Below are positions 15,974 through 25,902 of a stretch of DNA of 64,000 bases, piece by piece. Under the pieces are notes generated by a model that ran no database searches, had not been told where the DNA came from, and worked only from the letters and a program-made list of their open reading frames with translations. This stretch comes from an uncultured Erythrobacter sp. (GTDB lineage: Bacteria; Pseudomonadota; Alphaproteobacteria; Sphingomonadales; Sphingomonadaceae): contig CANMUS010000002.1 of the NCBI GenBank assembly GCA_947501215.1, positions 372,001-436,000 of the forward strand. The letters are read 5' to 3'. Position 1 is the first letter of the stretch. Each line of letters opens with the position of its first letter. Made by a program: the position numbers and the translations under genes.

Positions 15974-18900
15974 CTACCGCCCCAGAAGGTTGCGCGCCAT
16001 GCTGGCCACTTGCGCGAGCATGGCCGGGGCGACCGGCGACTGGGCCTGCGCGCGGGCGATCATCGTGCGGAAACCGCGCACCGCCACATCCTGTTCGTCG
16101 GCCCATTTCTCCACCGTGCCGGGCATGTCCTTCTTGGCATCCTTGCGGCGCGAAAGACGGCGCAGCAGTTCCAGCCGCATCTGCTGGAAATCGCGGGCGA
16201 GGCCCGAGACAAGCAGGCGCTCCCAGACATCCGACGGGCTCATCATCGCAGCGGTGGACTGCGCCCAGTCTAGGCCCAGACGGCGCCCGATTTCGGTGAA
16301 GCCGAGCGTCAGCCCCTTCGGCTCGATACCCGTGTCGCTGGCCAACTGGGCGAGACCGACCGACCCGTCGAGGTCGTAGAGATGGCTCACCCTGGCGGCG
16401 AATTTCTCCGGCGCTCCCGCTTCGGTCAGTTGCGCCTCGAGACGCGCGGATTGCTGGCGCGATTCGGCCGAGAGGAGCTGGTCGGTCGCTTCTGCAAGCA
16501 CGCGAACGCCCTTGCCCAGTTCGGCAACGAGTGCGCTCGGATCGACCTTGCCCGATGCGCTGCGCAGCACGTCCGACATCAGATTGCCGACCGCTGCGGC
16601 CAGCCGGTCGAACAGCGTCAGGCGCGCCTGTTCCGACATGTCGGCCACATCGATTTGCGCCCACAATTCTTCGAGGCCGAACAACTCCTCGCACGCCACG
16701 AAAGCCGCGGCGACCTGCGACAGTTCGACGCCCTCTTCCTCGGCCAGTTCGAAGGGATGGATCGTGCCCAGCCGATTGACGATCTGGTTCGCGAGCTTGG
16801 TCGCGATGATCTCGCGGCGCAGCCGGTGGCCCGAGATCTGCGCCTTGAACTTCTTTCGCATCGGCTCGGGAAACGCTTCGAACAGCGTGCTTTCGAGCAG
16901 CTTGTCGTCGGGCAGGTCGCTATCCTCGATAGCGGCCTGTAGCACCAGCTTGGTGGAGGAAAGCAGCACGGCGAGCTCCGGACGGGTCAGCCCCTGCCCA
17001 TCGGCTGCGCGGCGAAGGAGCGTCTGGTCGTCGGCCAGCCCTTCGGTTCGCCGGTCGAGATTGCCGCCGGCTTCCAGCGTTTCGATGATGTGACGCTGCG
17101 ATGCCATGGCGCGGTCGCCGCCGATCTCGGCAATGGAAAGCGCAAGCGCCTGGAGGCGATTGTCTTCCAGCACGAGGTCGGCGACCTCTTCGGTCATCGA
17201 TTCGAGCAGTTCGACGCGCTTGGGTTCCGACAATTTGCCTGCCCGCTTGGCTGCGGCGAGCGCGATCTTGATGTTGACCTCGTTGTCCGAGCAATCGACT
17301 CCGGCGGAATTGTCGATGAAGTCGGTATTGCTGCGCCCGCCGATGTGGGCGAATTCGATCCGGCCCGCCTGCGTGATGCCCAGGTTCGCGCCTTCGCCGA
17401 TCACCTTGGCGCGCAGTTCGCGCCCGTCGACGCGCAGCGCATCGTTCGCCGGGTCGCCGACCTGCACGTTATTCTCATGCGCGGCCTTGACGTAGGTGCC
17501 GATGCCGCCGAACCAGATCAGGTCGACCGGCGCTTTCAGGATCGCGCTTATCAAAGCATCGGGCTCGATCTCGTCCTGTTCGATGTCGAGCTTGGCCTGC
17601 ATCGTCTTCGACAACTTGATGGTCTTCGAGTCGCGCGGGAACACCCCGCCGCCGCGGGAGATCAGGTCGCTGTCGTAATCCTCCCAGCTGGACCGCGGCA
17701 GGTCGAACAGGCGCTTTCGCTCCTTCCAGCTTTTCGCCGGATCGGGATCGGGGTCGAGGAAGATGTGCCGGTGGTCGAAGGCAGCCACCAGCTTGATCGC
17801 CTTGGACAGCAGCATCCCGTTGCCGAAAACGTCGCCCGACATGTCGCCGCAGCCGACGACTTCGATGGGCTCGCTCTGCACGTCGACACCCATTTCGAGG
17901 AAATGCCGCTGGACCGATACCCAGGCGCCGCGGGCAGTGATGCCCATGGCCTTGTGGTCGTAACCCTTGGAGCCGCCGCTGGCGAAGGCATCGTCGAGCC
18001 AGAAATCCCGACTTTCGGCAATCGCATTCGCCACGTCGGAGAAGGTGGCCGTGCCCTTGTCGGCGGCCACCACGAAATACGGATCCTCGCCATCGGTGAT
18101 GACGACGTCCTCGGGATGCACGACTGTGTCGTTGACGATATTGTCGGTGACCGACAGCAGCGTGCGGATGAAAATCTCGTAGCTGGCGCGCCCTTCCAGC
18201 GCCCAGCCCTCGCGGTCGATCGCGGGGTTCGGAAGCTGCTTGGGATAGAAGCCGCCCTTCGCGCCGGTCGGCACGATCACCGCGTTCTTCACGCGCTGTG
18301 CCTTCATCAGGCCGAGGATTTCGGTGCGGAAGTCGTCGCGCCGGTCGGACCAGCGCAGGCCACCACGCGCCACCGGGCCGGCGCGCAAATGGATTCCCTC
18401 GATACGGCGCGAATAGACGAAGATCTCGCGATAGGGGATCGGCTTGGGCAGGCCCGGCACGCGGGCGCTGTCGATCTTGAACCCGAGCGCTTCGCCTGCC
18501 GCCGGAGCAAAGGCATTGGTGCGCAGGATCGCATCAATCAGCGAATTGTAGAGCCGCAGCAGGCGGTCATCGTTGATCGCCTTGACCTTCGAGAGGCCGC
18601 GCTTGATTGCGGCGCGCGCATCCTCGATCGCCTGTTCGCGGCCGCTGCCGAACTCGGGGTCGTGCCGTGCTGTGAACAGCGCGACGAGGGCGCGTGTCAC
18701 ATCGGGCGCGGCGGCCAGCGCGTCAACCACGGTGTAGATGGTGAAGCCCATGCCGACCTGCCGCAGATAGCGGTAGAAAGCGCGCAGCCAGTTGGCCTCG
18801 CGCGCCGACAATCCGGCCTCGGGAACGAGCCGGTTGAAGACGTCGTTTTCCGCCTCGCCGTTGAGCACAGCGGCGATGGCTTCCTCGATCGCATCGGCAC

Positions 18901-20680
18901 GCTCGACCAGCGCGGCCGGGTCGCCGCCCGGCTTCAGCTCCAGCCGGAAGTCGTGGATCGTACCAAGCCGTCCGTCGTCGAGTACGGTCGGCATTTCCGA
19001 CTGCACGTGAAACCCGAAATTCTCCAGCGCGGGTACGCCCTCGGACAGCGGCAGGCTGCCTTCGGACTGATAGAGCTTCAGACGCAGGCAGGTCTCGGCC
19101 TCGCGCTCGCACTGATACATGCGCGCACCGCGGGCGATCTCTTCGCTTTCGGCGCTGGCGCCGAGCCGGTGGAGTCGTACGATATCGAGCGCAGCCTCCT
19201 GCGGCCCGAAACGGCCCCGGAAGGCAGTCGGGAAACTTTCGGCAAAACGCATGGCAAGCGCGGCGGCCCGCGGCGGCTCCTCGGTCTGGCCGAGCTCCGC
19301 CTCGACCGCTTCGCTCCAGCCGCGCAGCAGTGTTTGCAGGCGTTCTTCCAGAGCCACCTCGTCGGGGGCACCCGAGCCGTCGCGGATGTCGAGGACGAAG
19401 CGTAGCGTCGCGACATTGCCACCCTCGACTTCGAGGCTCCAGTCGAGCAGGCGTGCAGCGGCGGTATCTTCGAGCAGCGCCTGTATCTCCAGCCGCACCT
19501 GCGTGGCCAGCATGTCGCGCGGCAGCCAGACGAAGGCGAAGAGGTGGCGCGCCAGCGGCGCCTCCACCAGCGCCAGGCGCGGGCGGGGGCGGTCGACCAG
19601 GCTCATCATGGTCGTCGCGACGCGGTCGACGTCCTCTTCCTGGAAGCCGATCATCAGATCGTGCGGCAGCGTGGTCAGCGCATGGACCAGCGCCTTGCCC
19701 GCGTGGCCGCCCTCGTCGAAGCCATAGCGATCGTAGAGCCGTTGGAGTTGTTCGCGCAGGCGCGGGACGGCGCGCGGCGGCGCGGCCAGCGCGGCGCTGG
19801 TCCATACCCCTGCGTGGAGCGAAAGCGCGACCAGCTTGCCGCCTTCGCGCAACGGCACGATCAGCACGTCGAGCGGAACCCGCCGGTGGACCCGGCTCAA
19901 GTGATTGGCCTTGATGACCAGCGGCACGCGGGTGTTCTTTGAATCGTCGAACCAGGCGAAGGCGCGGTCGAAAGACGCCTCGGCGAGCAATTGCTCGGTG
20001 CTGGTGCGGCAGATGCCCAGCGGATCGTCCTGCGTGCCGTCGCGGTGCCGGGTCACATGGCCGAGCTGCGTCAGCATGCCCGAATTGAGCCATTCGAGCA
20101 GCGCCGCGCCCTCTTCATCGACATCGGCGATGCGGTTGGCATCGGCGGCCATGGCGTCTTGCAATTTCGGCCAGTCTTTGACCGCGGCGCGAACGTCTTG
20201 CAGCGTTTCGACGATGCTGTCCTCGAGCTGGCGGCGCGTTTTAGCATCGACGCGCGCGGTTTCGAGATAGATCATCGATTCCCAATAGGCATCCTCTGGA
20301 TCGCCCTCGGGGATGGCTTTGAGCACGCAATCCTTCTTGCGCTCCACCGGGACAACCGGATGGACGAGATGGTCGATCGAGAGGCCGAGCGCGGCAATCG
20401 CCGCTGCCAGCGAATCGACGAGGAACGGCATGTCGTCATTGACGATGGCGATGCGCGTAAAGCGGCGGTCTTCGGTCGCGCTTTCGACATGGATGGCAGG
20501 CTCGCCGAATTCGCGCTGATAGGCCGTTTCGCCGAGGAAACGCGCGGCCTCGTCCATCTTCGCATCAGTTATCGGCGTGTCGCCGCGCAGCAGCGACTGG
20601 CGCATGCGCTCCACCAGCTCGGCGTGCAGTTTCTTGGACAATGTGCCGGATTTGGCTTTGGCGGCGCTCTTCGAACCCAT
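15974..20680 (-). CDS. gdhB: NAD-specific glutamate dehydrogenase, large (GDH-180 class)
   Basis: At 1,568 residues this matches the large NAD-GDH class, which oxidises glutamate to 2-oxoglutarate and ammonia. The N-terminal 700 residues carry ACT-like regulatory modules. The catalytic core is near residues 750-1250: RGGLRWSDRRDDFRTE, then the glutamate-binding Lys region PTGAKGGFYPKQLP (about 805), GDMSGDVFGNGML, and GEGANLGITQAGR of the NAD domain. The reading frame is intact. It is monocistronic, with no close neighbour on its strand. The symbol follows common usage for this class and is not certain for this genus. Confidence 0.93.
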   Translation of the reverse strand: MGSKSAAKAKSGTLSKKLHAELVERMRQSLLRGDTPITDAKMDEAARFLGETAYQREFGEPAIHVESATEDRRFTRIAIVNDDMPFLVDSLAAAIAALGLSIDHLVHPVVPVERKKDCVLKAIPEGDPEDAYWESMIYLETARVDAKTRRQLEDSIVETLQDVRAAVKDWPKLQDAMAADANRIADVDEEGAALLEWLNSGMLTQLGHVTRHRDGTQDDPLGICRTSTEQLLAEASFDRAFAWFDDSKNTRVPLVIKANHLSRVHRRVPLDVLIVPLREGGKLVALSLHAGVWTSAALAAPPRAVPRLREQLQRLYDRYGFDEGGHAGKALVHALTTLPHDLMIGFQEEDVDRVATTMMSLVDRPRPRLALVEAPLARHLFAFVWLPRDMLATQVRLEIQALLEDTAAARLLDWSLEVEGGNVATLRFVLDIRDGSGAPDEVALEERLQTLLRGWSEAVEAELGQTEEPPRAAALAMRFAESFPTAFRGRFGPQEAALDIVRLHRLGASAESEEIARGARMYQCEREAETCLRLKLYQSEGSLPLSEGVPALENFGFHVQSEMPTVLDDGRLGTIHDFRLELKPGGDPAALVERADAIEEAIAAVLNGEAENDVFNRLVPEAGLSAREANWLRAFYRYLRQVGMGFTIYTVVDALAAAPDVTRALVALFTARHDPEFGSGREQAIEDARAAIKRGLSKVKAINDDRLLRLYNSLIDAILRTNAFAPAAGEALGFKIDSARVPGLPKPIPYREIFVYSRRIEGIHLRAGPVARGGLRWSDRRDDFRTEILGLMKAQRVKNAVIVPTGAKGGFYPKQLPNPAIDREGWALEGRASYEIFIRTLLSVTDNIVNDTVVHPEDVVITDGEDPYFVVAADKGTATFSDVANAIAESRDFWLDDAFASGGSKGYDHKAMGITARGAWVSVQRHFLEMGVDVQSEPIEVVGCGDMSGDVFGNGMLLSKAIKLVAAFDHRHIFLDPDPDPAKSWKERKRLFDLPRSSWEDYDSDLISRGGGVFPRDSKTIKLSKTMQAKLDIEQDEIEPDALISAILKAPVDLIWFGGIGTYVKAAHENNVQVGDPANDALRVDGRELRAKVIGEGANLGITQAGRIEFAHIGGRSNTDFIDNSAGVDCSDNEVNIKIALAAAKRAGKLSEPKRVELLESMTEEVADLVLEDNRLQALALSIAEIGGDRAMASQRHIIETLEAGGNLDRRTEGLADDQTLLRRAADGQGLTRPELAVLLSSTKLVLQAAIEDSDLPDDKLLESTLFEAFPEPMRKKFKAQISGHRLRREIIATKLANQIVNRLGTIHPFELAEEEGVELSQVAAAFVACEELFGLEELWAQIDVADMSEQARLTLFDRLAAAVGNLMSDVLRSASGKVDPSALVAELGKGVRVLAEATDQLLSAESRQQSARLEAQLTEAGAPEKFAARVSHLYDLDGSVGLAQLASDTGIEPKGLTLGFTEIGRRLGLDWAQSTAAMMSPSDVWERLLVSGLARDFQQMRLELLRRLSRRKDAKKDMPGTVEKWADEQDVAVRGFRTMIARAQAQSPVAPAMLAQVASMARNLLGR

Positions 20681-20847
20681 GGGGACCTCTCGCAGGATCG
20701 CGTAGTATCGTTACTTCGCCGCGCAATTTTCGACTCATGCGGCGAAGATGTCAGAGGCCGCGCCTAGGCCCCTTGTCGGCGCGTCGCAAGGTGGCACATG
20801 CGCATACGTGCATTCCTATGCAAAACGGCGGGTTACGCTACGGCGCG

Positions 20848-21825
20848 TCAGGGCTGGAGCGCGTCCATCGCGAGTTCGAGCGAGCGGATGCGCGCCGCAG
20901 CGTCATAGGTGCTGCCGCCGAAAACAATCTCGTCCGCACCGGTGCGGACGACGAAGCTCTCGACCGTTTCGCGGGCCGTTGCGGGCGTGCCGATCGCGCT
21001 CGCCTGGCCGATATGTGCGAGCATGGCCTGCGCCTGTGCGGGCAGGCTATCGCGGAAATTCTTGACCGGCGGGGGAAGCTTGCCCGGTCGCCCGGTGCGC
21101 AGTGCGACGAAGGCCTGCAATTGCGAGCTGGCAAGGTATTCCGCTTCGTCTTCGCTGTCGGCGACGAACAGGTTCATTGCCGCCATCACATGCGGCTTTT
21201 CGCAAGCCTCCGATGGCTGGAAGTCGCGGCGATAGAGCTCCAGCGCGGCATCGAGGTGATCGGGCGCGAAATGGCTGGCGAAGGCGTAGGGCAGGCCGAG
21301 TTTCGCGGCGAGCTGCGCGCCGAACAGGCTCGATCCGAGCATCCAGAATTCTGGCTCGGCCCCGCGTCCCGGCGTGGGGTGGATCGCCCCTTCGCCCTTC
21401 ATGAGCGCCATCAACTCGACCACGTCCTGCGGGAACATTTCGGCGGCGCGGTGCAGATCCTTGCGCAGCGCGCGCTGCAATTCCGGCCCCGCTCCCGGAG
21501 CGCGGCCGAGGCCGAGGTCGATGCGGCCGGGGAACAGCGCGTCGAGCGTGCCGAATTGCTCGGCGATCTGGAACGGCGTGTGGTTCGGCAGCATGATGCC
21601 GCCCGATCCGATGCGGATGGTGCTGGTGGCATTGCCGATATGCGCGAGCACGACCGAGGTCGCACCGCCGGCGATACCTTCCATCGCGTGATGCTCGGCA
21701 ACCCAGAAGCGCTTGCAGCCCGCGGCCTCGGCAGCCTTCGCAAGGTCGGTCGCGGCGGTCAGAGCATCGCCGACGCTGCCGCCTTCGCGAACGGGGACGA
21801 GGTCGAGGACGGAAAATTGGGTCAT
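20848..21825 (-). CDS. LLM-class flavin-dependent monooxygenase
   Basis: A 325-residue single-domain member of the bacterial luciferase-like superfamily: FWVAEHHAMEGIAGGATSVVLAHIG is the characteristic FMN-barrel segment, followed by RIGSGGIMLPNHTP and GRIDLGLGRAPG. It would use reduced FMN to oxidise a small substrate that is not identifiable from sequence. The start ATG 21825 overlaps the stop of the upstream TPR gene by 4 bases, so the hydrolase-TPR-oxygenase genes form an operon reading leftward. Confidence 0.88.
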   Translation of the reverse strand: MTQFSVLDLVPVREGGSVGDALTAATDLAKAAEAAGCKRFWVAEHHAMEGIAGGATSVVLAHIGNATSTIRIGSGGIMLPNHTPFQIAEQFGTLDALFPGRIDLGLGRAPGAGPELQRALRKDLHRAAEMFPQDVVELMALMKGEGAIHPTPGRGAEPEFWMLGSSLFGAQLAAKLGLPYAFASHFAPDHLDAALELYRRDFQPSEACEKPHVMAAMNLFVADSEDEAEYLASSQLQAFVALRTGRPGKLPPPVKNFRDSLPAQAQAMLAHIGQASAIGTPATARETVESFVVRTGADEIVFGGSTYDAAARIRSLELAMDALQP

Positions 21826-22655
21826 TGGACAAGTTGCTCCAGATAAGCGCGGGCGCGGTCGGCTTCTGTGCTGTCGGGTGCGACCAGCAGGACCGATTCG
21901 AAGCTGCGCCGTGCATCGTCGTCGCGGCCGGACAGGGCGGCAATCACGCCGGCCTCCAGCCCGATCGCGGGATCGCGCGGATCGATTTCGGCAGCGCGCT
22001 CGATCTGTTGCTGCGCCTCGCCCAGCCGATCGAGGCGGCGGGAGAGCGTGGCCGATAGCAACCATGCGCGCGCATTGCCCGGGTCCTCTGCGCGGGCCGA
22101 GGCGAGCGCCTCTGCCGCATCCTCCTGCCGACCCGCCGCTACCAGCGCGCGGGCGCGATCGACATGGAGGCTCGCGGCGAGAGCGCCGTCGCCCGCTGCC
22201 GTCGCATGGGTGATGGCCTGCGCGAACAGCGGCTCGGCAGTGGCAGGCTTATCGTCCGCCAGCGCGGCATTGCCGGCCATTGCCGCCAGCCGGGCGCGGT
22301 AGGCGGGCAGGGTATCCGGCGCTTCGGAACTGGCAGTCTCGAAGATCGTGCGCGCTTCGTCGTATCGCTCCAGCCTCACGAGCCCGAGCCCGAGACAATG
22401 GGCCGACTGGGCCAGTTCGAGATCGCTTTCCACCTGCACGCGCCAGGCTTGTGCGAAATCGAGCGCCTCTTCCGGCTCGCTGGCCGTCAGCGCCAGGCAC
22501 CGCGAGAGATATTCGCTGCGCGGGGACGGCGTCGTCTCGATAACCTCGGCAGTCTCGCGCGGCGGACGATTCGCCAGTTCGTCGGGGACATCGGGGATCG
22601 CGCCGACGGATGGATTGGGGCCGACCTGCATGATCAGCAGGGCAAGGGCGGACAT
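21822..22655 (-). CDS. Tetratricopeptide repeat protein, exported or membrane-anchored
   Basis: About 277 residues from ATG 22655, just after the upstream hydrolase stop at 22662; a GTG at 22661 would add two residues. A short hydrophobic N-terminus (MSALALLIMQ) may be a signal or anchor. From residue about 60 onward there are repeated 34-residue helical pairs with TPR spacing (LGLGLVRLERYDEARTIFE; LHVDRARALVAAGRQEDAAE; AWLLSATLSRRLDRLGEAQQ; AGVIAALSGRDDDARRSFE). It is a protein-interaction scaffold of unknown partner, in the middle of a three-gene overlapping operon. Confidence 0.8.
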   Translation of the reverse strand: MSALALLIMQVGPNPSVGAIPDVPDELANRPPRETAEVIETTPSPRSEYLSRCLALTASEPEEALDFAQAWRVQVESDLELAQSAHCLGLGLVRLERYDEARTIFETASSEAPDTLPAYRARLAAMAGNAALADDKPATAEPLFAQAITHATAAGDGALAASLHVDRARALVAAGRQEDAAEALASARAEDPGNARAWLLSATLSRRLDRLGEAQQQIERAAEIDPRDPAIGLEAGVIAALSGRDDDARRSFESVLLVAPDSTEADRARAYLEQLVQ

Positions 22656-22661
22656 GAACAC

Positions 22662-23402
22662 TCAGACGTCTCCGGAAAGCGATTCGACCGTGCGCAGCAG
22701 CAGGGCGATATCCTGCTCGCGCGACAGCCGGTGATCGCCGTCCTTAACCAGCAGCAACTGTACCGCGTCCGAACGCAGCACTTCAGCCAGCTTCATGCTG
22801 ATCTGCCACGGCACGTCGGCATCGCGCTGTCCGTGGAGCAGGCGCACCGGCGCATCGATCGCGATTTCGCTGTCGAGCAATCGCCGCTGCTGCCCGTCGG
22901 CGAAGAAGCCGGGGTGCATCGGCGTGGGCTCGGGGCAATAGGAATTGGGATCGTAGACCGTCTCGCCTGCGCGTAATTTCGCCTTGTCTTCGTCGGAGCG
23001 ACCCCATTCGGTGAAGTCGGGCGCGGAGGCGATGCCCGCCAGTCCGGCCAGTCGCTCGCCCAGTGCGATGCCGACCAGAAGCATCAGCCAGCCGCCCATG
23101 GATGATCCGATGACGATCACTTGCCCTTCGACCTGCGCCTCGATCAGCGCCAGCACTTCTTCTGCCCAGCGCGACAGCGTGCCGTCGGCGAAATCGCCCC
23201 CGCTCGACCCGCAGCCCGAATAGTCGAGCAACAGGCAGCCCTGCCCGCGCGCCTTGGCCCGGTCGAACAGCGCCGTCGCCTTGCCGCCATCCATGTCGGA
23301 CATGTAGCCGGGCAGGAAGACGAGCGTCGGACCCGCGCCCGGCGTGTGGCGGAAGGCAATGCGCCGACCGTCGGGCATGGTGTGGAATTGCGTGTCGCTC
23401 AT
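22662..23402 (-). CDS. Alpha/beta hydrolase
   Basis: The 246-residue protein has an alpha/beta-hydrolase fold: strand and oxyanion region LVFLPGYMSDMDGG, nucleophile elbow VIGSSMGGW (Ser in GxSxGG), acid region LLHGQRDADVPW and catalytic His in DGDHRLSR. The short length and cap resemble BEM46/YqiA-type or acylpeptide-hydrolase-like esterases; the substrate is unknown. It is the first gene of the leftward operon with the TPR protein and flavin monooxygenase. Confidence 0.87.
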   Translation of the reverse strand: MSDTQFHTMPDGRRIAFRHTPGAGPTLVFLPGYMSDMDGGKATALFDRAKARGQGCLLLDYSGCGSSGGDFADGTLSRWAEEVLALIEAQVEGQVIVIGSSMGGWLMLLVGIALGERLAGLAGIASAPDFTEWGRSDEDKAKLRAGETVYDPNSYCPEPTPMHPGFFADGQQRRLLDSEIAIDAPVRLLHGQRDADVPWQISMKLAEVLRSDAVQLLLVKDGDHRLSREQDIALLLRTVESLSGDV

Positions 23403-23459
23403 GGCGTCACGATGTCGAACCTCGGGCGGTCGAATGCAACCCCGGCTCCGTGCGAAGCG

Positions 23460-24536
23460 TCAGAAGAAGTCGAACTCCTCGACGTCGGGGTCGTCCTCGC
23501 ACATCGACTGGAGCGCAACGAATTCCCGTTCGGAGAGGACCGGCGGATAGTCCGCGCCTTCCTTCGCCGCGTTCCTGTAGGCTCGCGCGCGTTCGCCCGC
23601 AGCGGGGTGGCTCGCCAGCCAGCCCGTCATTGCATTGCTCTCGCCATCGTCGCCATATTCCTCGGCCATGCGCTCGAAGAAACCCGCCGCTCCCAGCGGC
23701 GAGACATCGCTTTCGGCGAGGCGCGCGCGGGCATAATCGTCCGCCTCGCGCTCGGCATCGCGCGAATAGCCCATGGAAGCGACGCCGAAGACCGTGTCGC
23801 CGACGCCCGAATTCGCGCCCGCCAGCAGCACCGACATGCCGAACTGGCGCAGCAGCGCGGTCATCACATGCCGCTCGCGCACATGGCCGACCTCGTGAGC
23901 GAGCACACCGGCGAGCTCTTCCGGGCTTTCGGCCTGCTGGATAAGACCATCGAACAGCAGCACCTGCCCGCCGGGCAGCGCCACCGCATTGACCATGTCG
24001 ATATTGGCAACGCCCGCATTCACCTGCGTCGTCGCCGGATCGACCTCGTCGAGCAGCTTAGCAAGGGCTGCGTCGCCTTCGGGCGTGCTACATAACCTTC
24101 CGCCGAAATCGCCGATCATCGCCTGGCCCAGATTGCGCTCCCAGCTTTCGGGCACGCGCGGGCCGAGCCATTCGGGCGCGGTCATGAAAAGCGCCACGGC
24201 AACCGCGCTCGCCGCGGCAAAAATCACCGCCGCCTTGCCGAGGCCCAGCCGGTCGATCCACGCGCCGTATTCGCTTTTCTCAGGCAAATGCCGCGCCAGC
24301 CCCGGCGGCATGTCGGCGGGCAGGGTCAGGCGGAAGTCGGTCTCGCTTTCGCGGCGATAAAAGACATGCTCCCCCCGCGTCTCGCCGAAGCGGAGGTCGT
24401 CGAGCGGCACGGCAAGCTGGCTGGTCGGCGCATCGAGCAGCAATTGCCCGCCGCCGTCCCAGCGCGCATGGCCCTCGTGCCGGACGGCCGAATGCCCGTC
24501 ATACCAGCTGGCCGCGACCTGGAAGCTGTCGTCCAT
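23460..24536 (-). CDS. M48 family zinc metalloprotease
   Basis: About 358 residues from ATG 24536, just after the stop of the preceding DUF898 gene. A soluble N-terminal domain (about 90 residues) precedes a membrane segment (GKAAVIFAAASAVAVALFM) and then an M48 peptidase: VNAVALPGGQVLLFDGL, zinc motif HEVGHVRERH (HExxH) and READDYA providing the third ligand. This domain order (N-terminal beta domain, one membrane segment, periplasmic protease) fits BepA/YfgC-related quality-control proteases. It pairs with the DUF898 membrane protein, a combination often adjacent in proteobacteria. Confidence 0.88.
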   Translation of the reverse strand: MDDSFQVAASWYDGHSAVRHEGHARWDGGGQLLLDAPTSQLAVPLDDLRFGETRGEHVFYRRESETDFRLTLPADMPPGLARHLPEKSEYGAWIDRLGLGKAAVIFAAASAVAVALFMTAPEWLGPRVPESWERNLGQAMIGDFGGRLCSTPEGDAALAKLLDEVDPATTQVNAGVANIDMVNAVALPGGQVLLFDGLIQQAESPEELAGVLAHEVGHVRERHVMTALLRQFGMSVLLAGANSGVGDTVFGVASMGYSRDAEREADDYARARLAESDVSPLGAAGFFERMAEEYGDDGESNAMTGWLASHPAAGERARAYRNAAKEGADYPPVLSEREFVALQSMCEDDPDVEEFDFF

Positions 24537-24540
24537 CGGC

Positions 24541-25632
24541 TCAGATCGCGCCCATGTCGAAGGCGTCGAGCAGGCCCTCGCCATGGCGTGCCGTCCTGGT
24601 GGTCGACTGAGTCAGTTCGTCGAGCAGGATTTCGCCGCTCGCCTCCAGGTGAGTGATGAAGAACTTCCAGTGCCGATAGGACAGGAAGATGAGGCCGATC
24701 CCGAGCGTGAAGACCACCAGCAGCGCATCGCCGACCAGCAGCTTGACCCACTCCAGCGTCGAAGCCTCGAAGCTGAAATCGAGATCCTTCCACCGCGTCG
24801 CGCCGACCACCTCGCGATAGAACTTGGCATAGAAAGCCACCGCAATCAGGCCGAGGCCGAGATAGAAAAACAGGATGAGGCCGATGATGCCGAAGGCGCC
24901 GCCCAGAGCCATGCCGTCCTCGCCGCCGATACCGTAGCCCGCAAGCATGCCCATGGCGGCCATGAACAATCCGCCGATGAAAAGAATGAACGGGGCGAGG
25001 TAGAATAGCAGGAAGCGGGCAAACACGCCGCCCGCTTCGGCACTGGCTTCGAAGCGATAGGGGCCGAAGCTCATCTTGTTCCAGCGCTCGTTCCACAAGC
25101 TGGTCATCGACCACGGAATCAGCAGGCCGAGCGGGAGCCAGCCGACGATCGTCTTCCACATATAGGACAGGCCGAACACGAAACCGGGATCGTCGCTCCC
25201 CCCGCGGATGCCTCGCCAGCGCGTGCGCGAGAGGCGATAACGCAGCGCGCGAAAGCGCGCGACGCCCATCAGGTAGAAGATCGCGACGAATGCCAGCACG
25301 CCCAGGGCCGCGCCGATCTCTTCGTAACCGCGCGCGATCAGCGCCTGCGCGCCGAAGGAGATGATGAAATAGGGCAGGCCGAAGAGGACCAGCACGATCA
25401 TGAAGCCGAAGAACAGTTCCTTGCCCGTGCCTGCCCATTCGAGATGCTCGTCCACGAAGCGGCTGCGCGACCACAGATATTGCCGCTCGCGCGTAGTGGC
25501 CCAGAAGCGGTAGGTGCCGAGCGTGACGATGGTGAGCAGCAGATTGGTGAAGGCGATCGGCGCGAATTCGCGCCAAGTGCCTTCGAACACGAAAGCGCTT
25601 TCGCCGCCCTCGCCATCGTATTTCCCGTGCAT
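24541..25632 (-). CDS. DUF898 (YjgN-like) polytopic membrane protein
   Basis: About 363 residues starting at ATG 25632 (MHGKYDGEGGESAFVFEG); an upstream TTG at 25680 would add 16. The family pattern is clear: a short soluble start, then FTNLLLTIVTLGTYRFWATTRER, repeated RYRLSRTRWRGIRGG segments and about eight membrane helices. Function is unknown in the family. Its stop lies 4 bases before the start of the M48 protease gene, so the two are cotranscribed and may work together at the membrane. Confidence 0.83.
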   Translation of the reverse strand: MHGKYDGEGGESAFVFEGTWREFAPIAFTNLLLTIVTLGTYRFWATTRERQYLWSRSRFVDEHLEWAGTGKELFFGFMIVLVLFGLPYFIISFGAQALIARGYEEIGAALGVLAFVAIFYLMGVARFRALRYRLSRTRWRGIRGGSDDPGFVFGLSYMWKTIVGWLPLGLLIPWSMTSLWNERWNKMSFGPYRFEASAEAGGVFARFLLFYLAPFILFIGGLFMAAMGMLAGYGIGGEDGMALGGAFGIIGLILFFYLGLGLIAVAFYAKFYREVVGATRWKDLDFSFEASTLEWVKLLVGDALLVVFTLGIGLIFLSYRHWKFFITHLEASGEILLDELTQSTTRTARHGEGLLDAFDMGAI

Positions 25633-25707
25633 GATGCAGTAAAACCCCTTCGATCCCGTCGCTGGATGCTCGGGGATCAAGGGGGCTGTGTCAATCAGAG
25701 CGAGCGA

Positions 25708-25902
25708 CTATTCGTCGCGCTGGAAGATCTCCTCGATCGCCAGTTCGAAGACTTCGGCAATCCGGAAAGCCAGCGGAAGCGATGGGTCGTAACGCCCCGT
25801 CTCGATGGCGTTCACGCTCTGGCGGCTCACCTTCAGCAGGTCGGCAAGCTGCTGCTGGCTCCAGTCGCGTTCGGCGCGCAGCACCTTGAGGCGGTTCTTC
25901 AT
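25708..25902 (-). CDS. Small XRE-family transcriptional regulator
   Basis: A 64-residue Cro/CI-type helix-turn-helix protein: MKNRLKVLRAERDWSQQQLADLLKVSRQSVNAIE in segments typical of XRE, and LAFRIAEVFELAIEEIFQ. Its ATG overlaps the stop of the preceding membrane-protein gene by 4 bases. Such solo XRE proteins next to a membrane protein commonly autoregulate the operon, possibly with the membrane partner sensing a signal; that coupling is inference. Confidence 0.88.
   Translation of the reverse strand: MKNRLKVLRAERDWSQQQLADLLKVSRQSVNAIETGRYDPSLPLAFRIAEVFELAIEEIFQRDE

Noticed and set aside
17090..19405. A 771-codon plus-strand frame inside the glutamate dehydrogenase gene
   Set aside because: Shadow of the GDH coding sequence; composition rich in Arg, His and Gly as expected of antisense GC-rich codons, and no domain signature.
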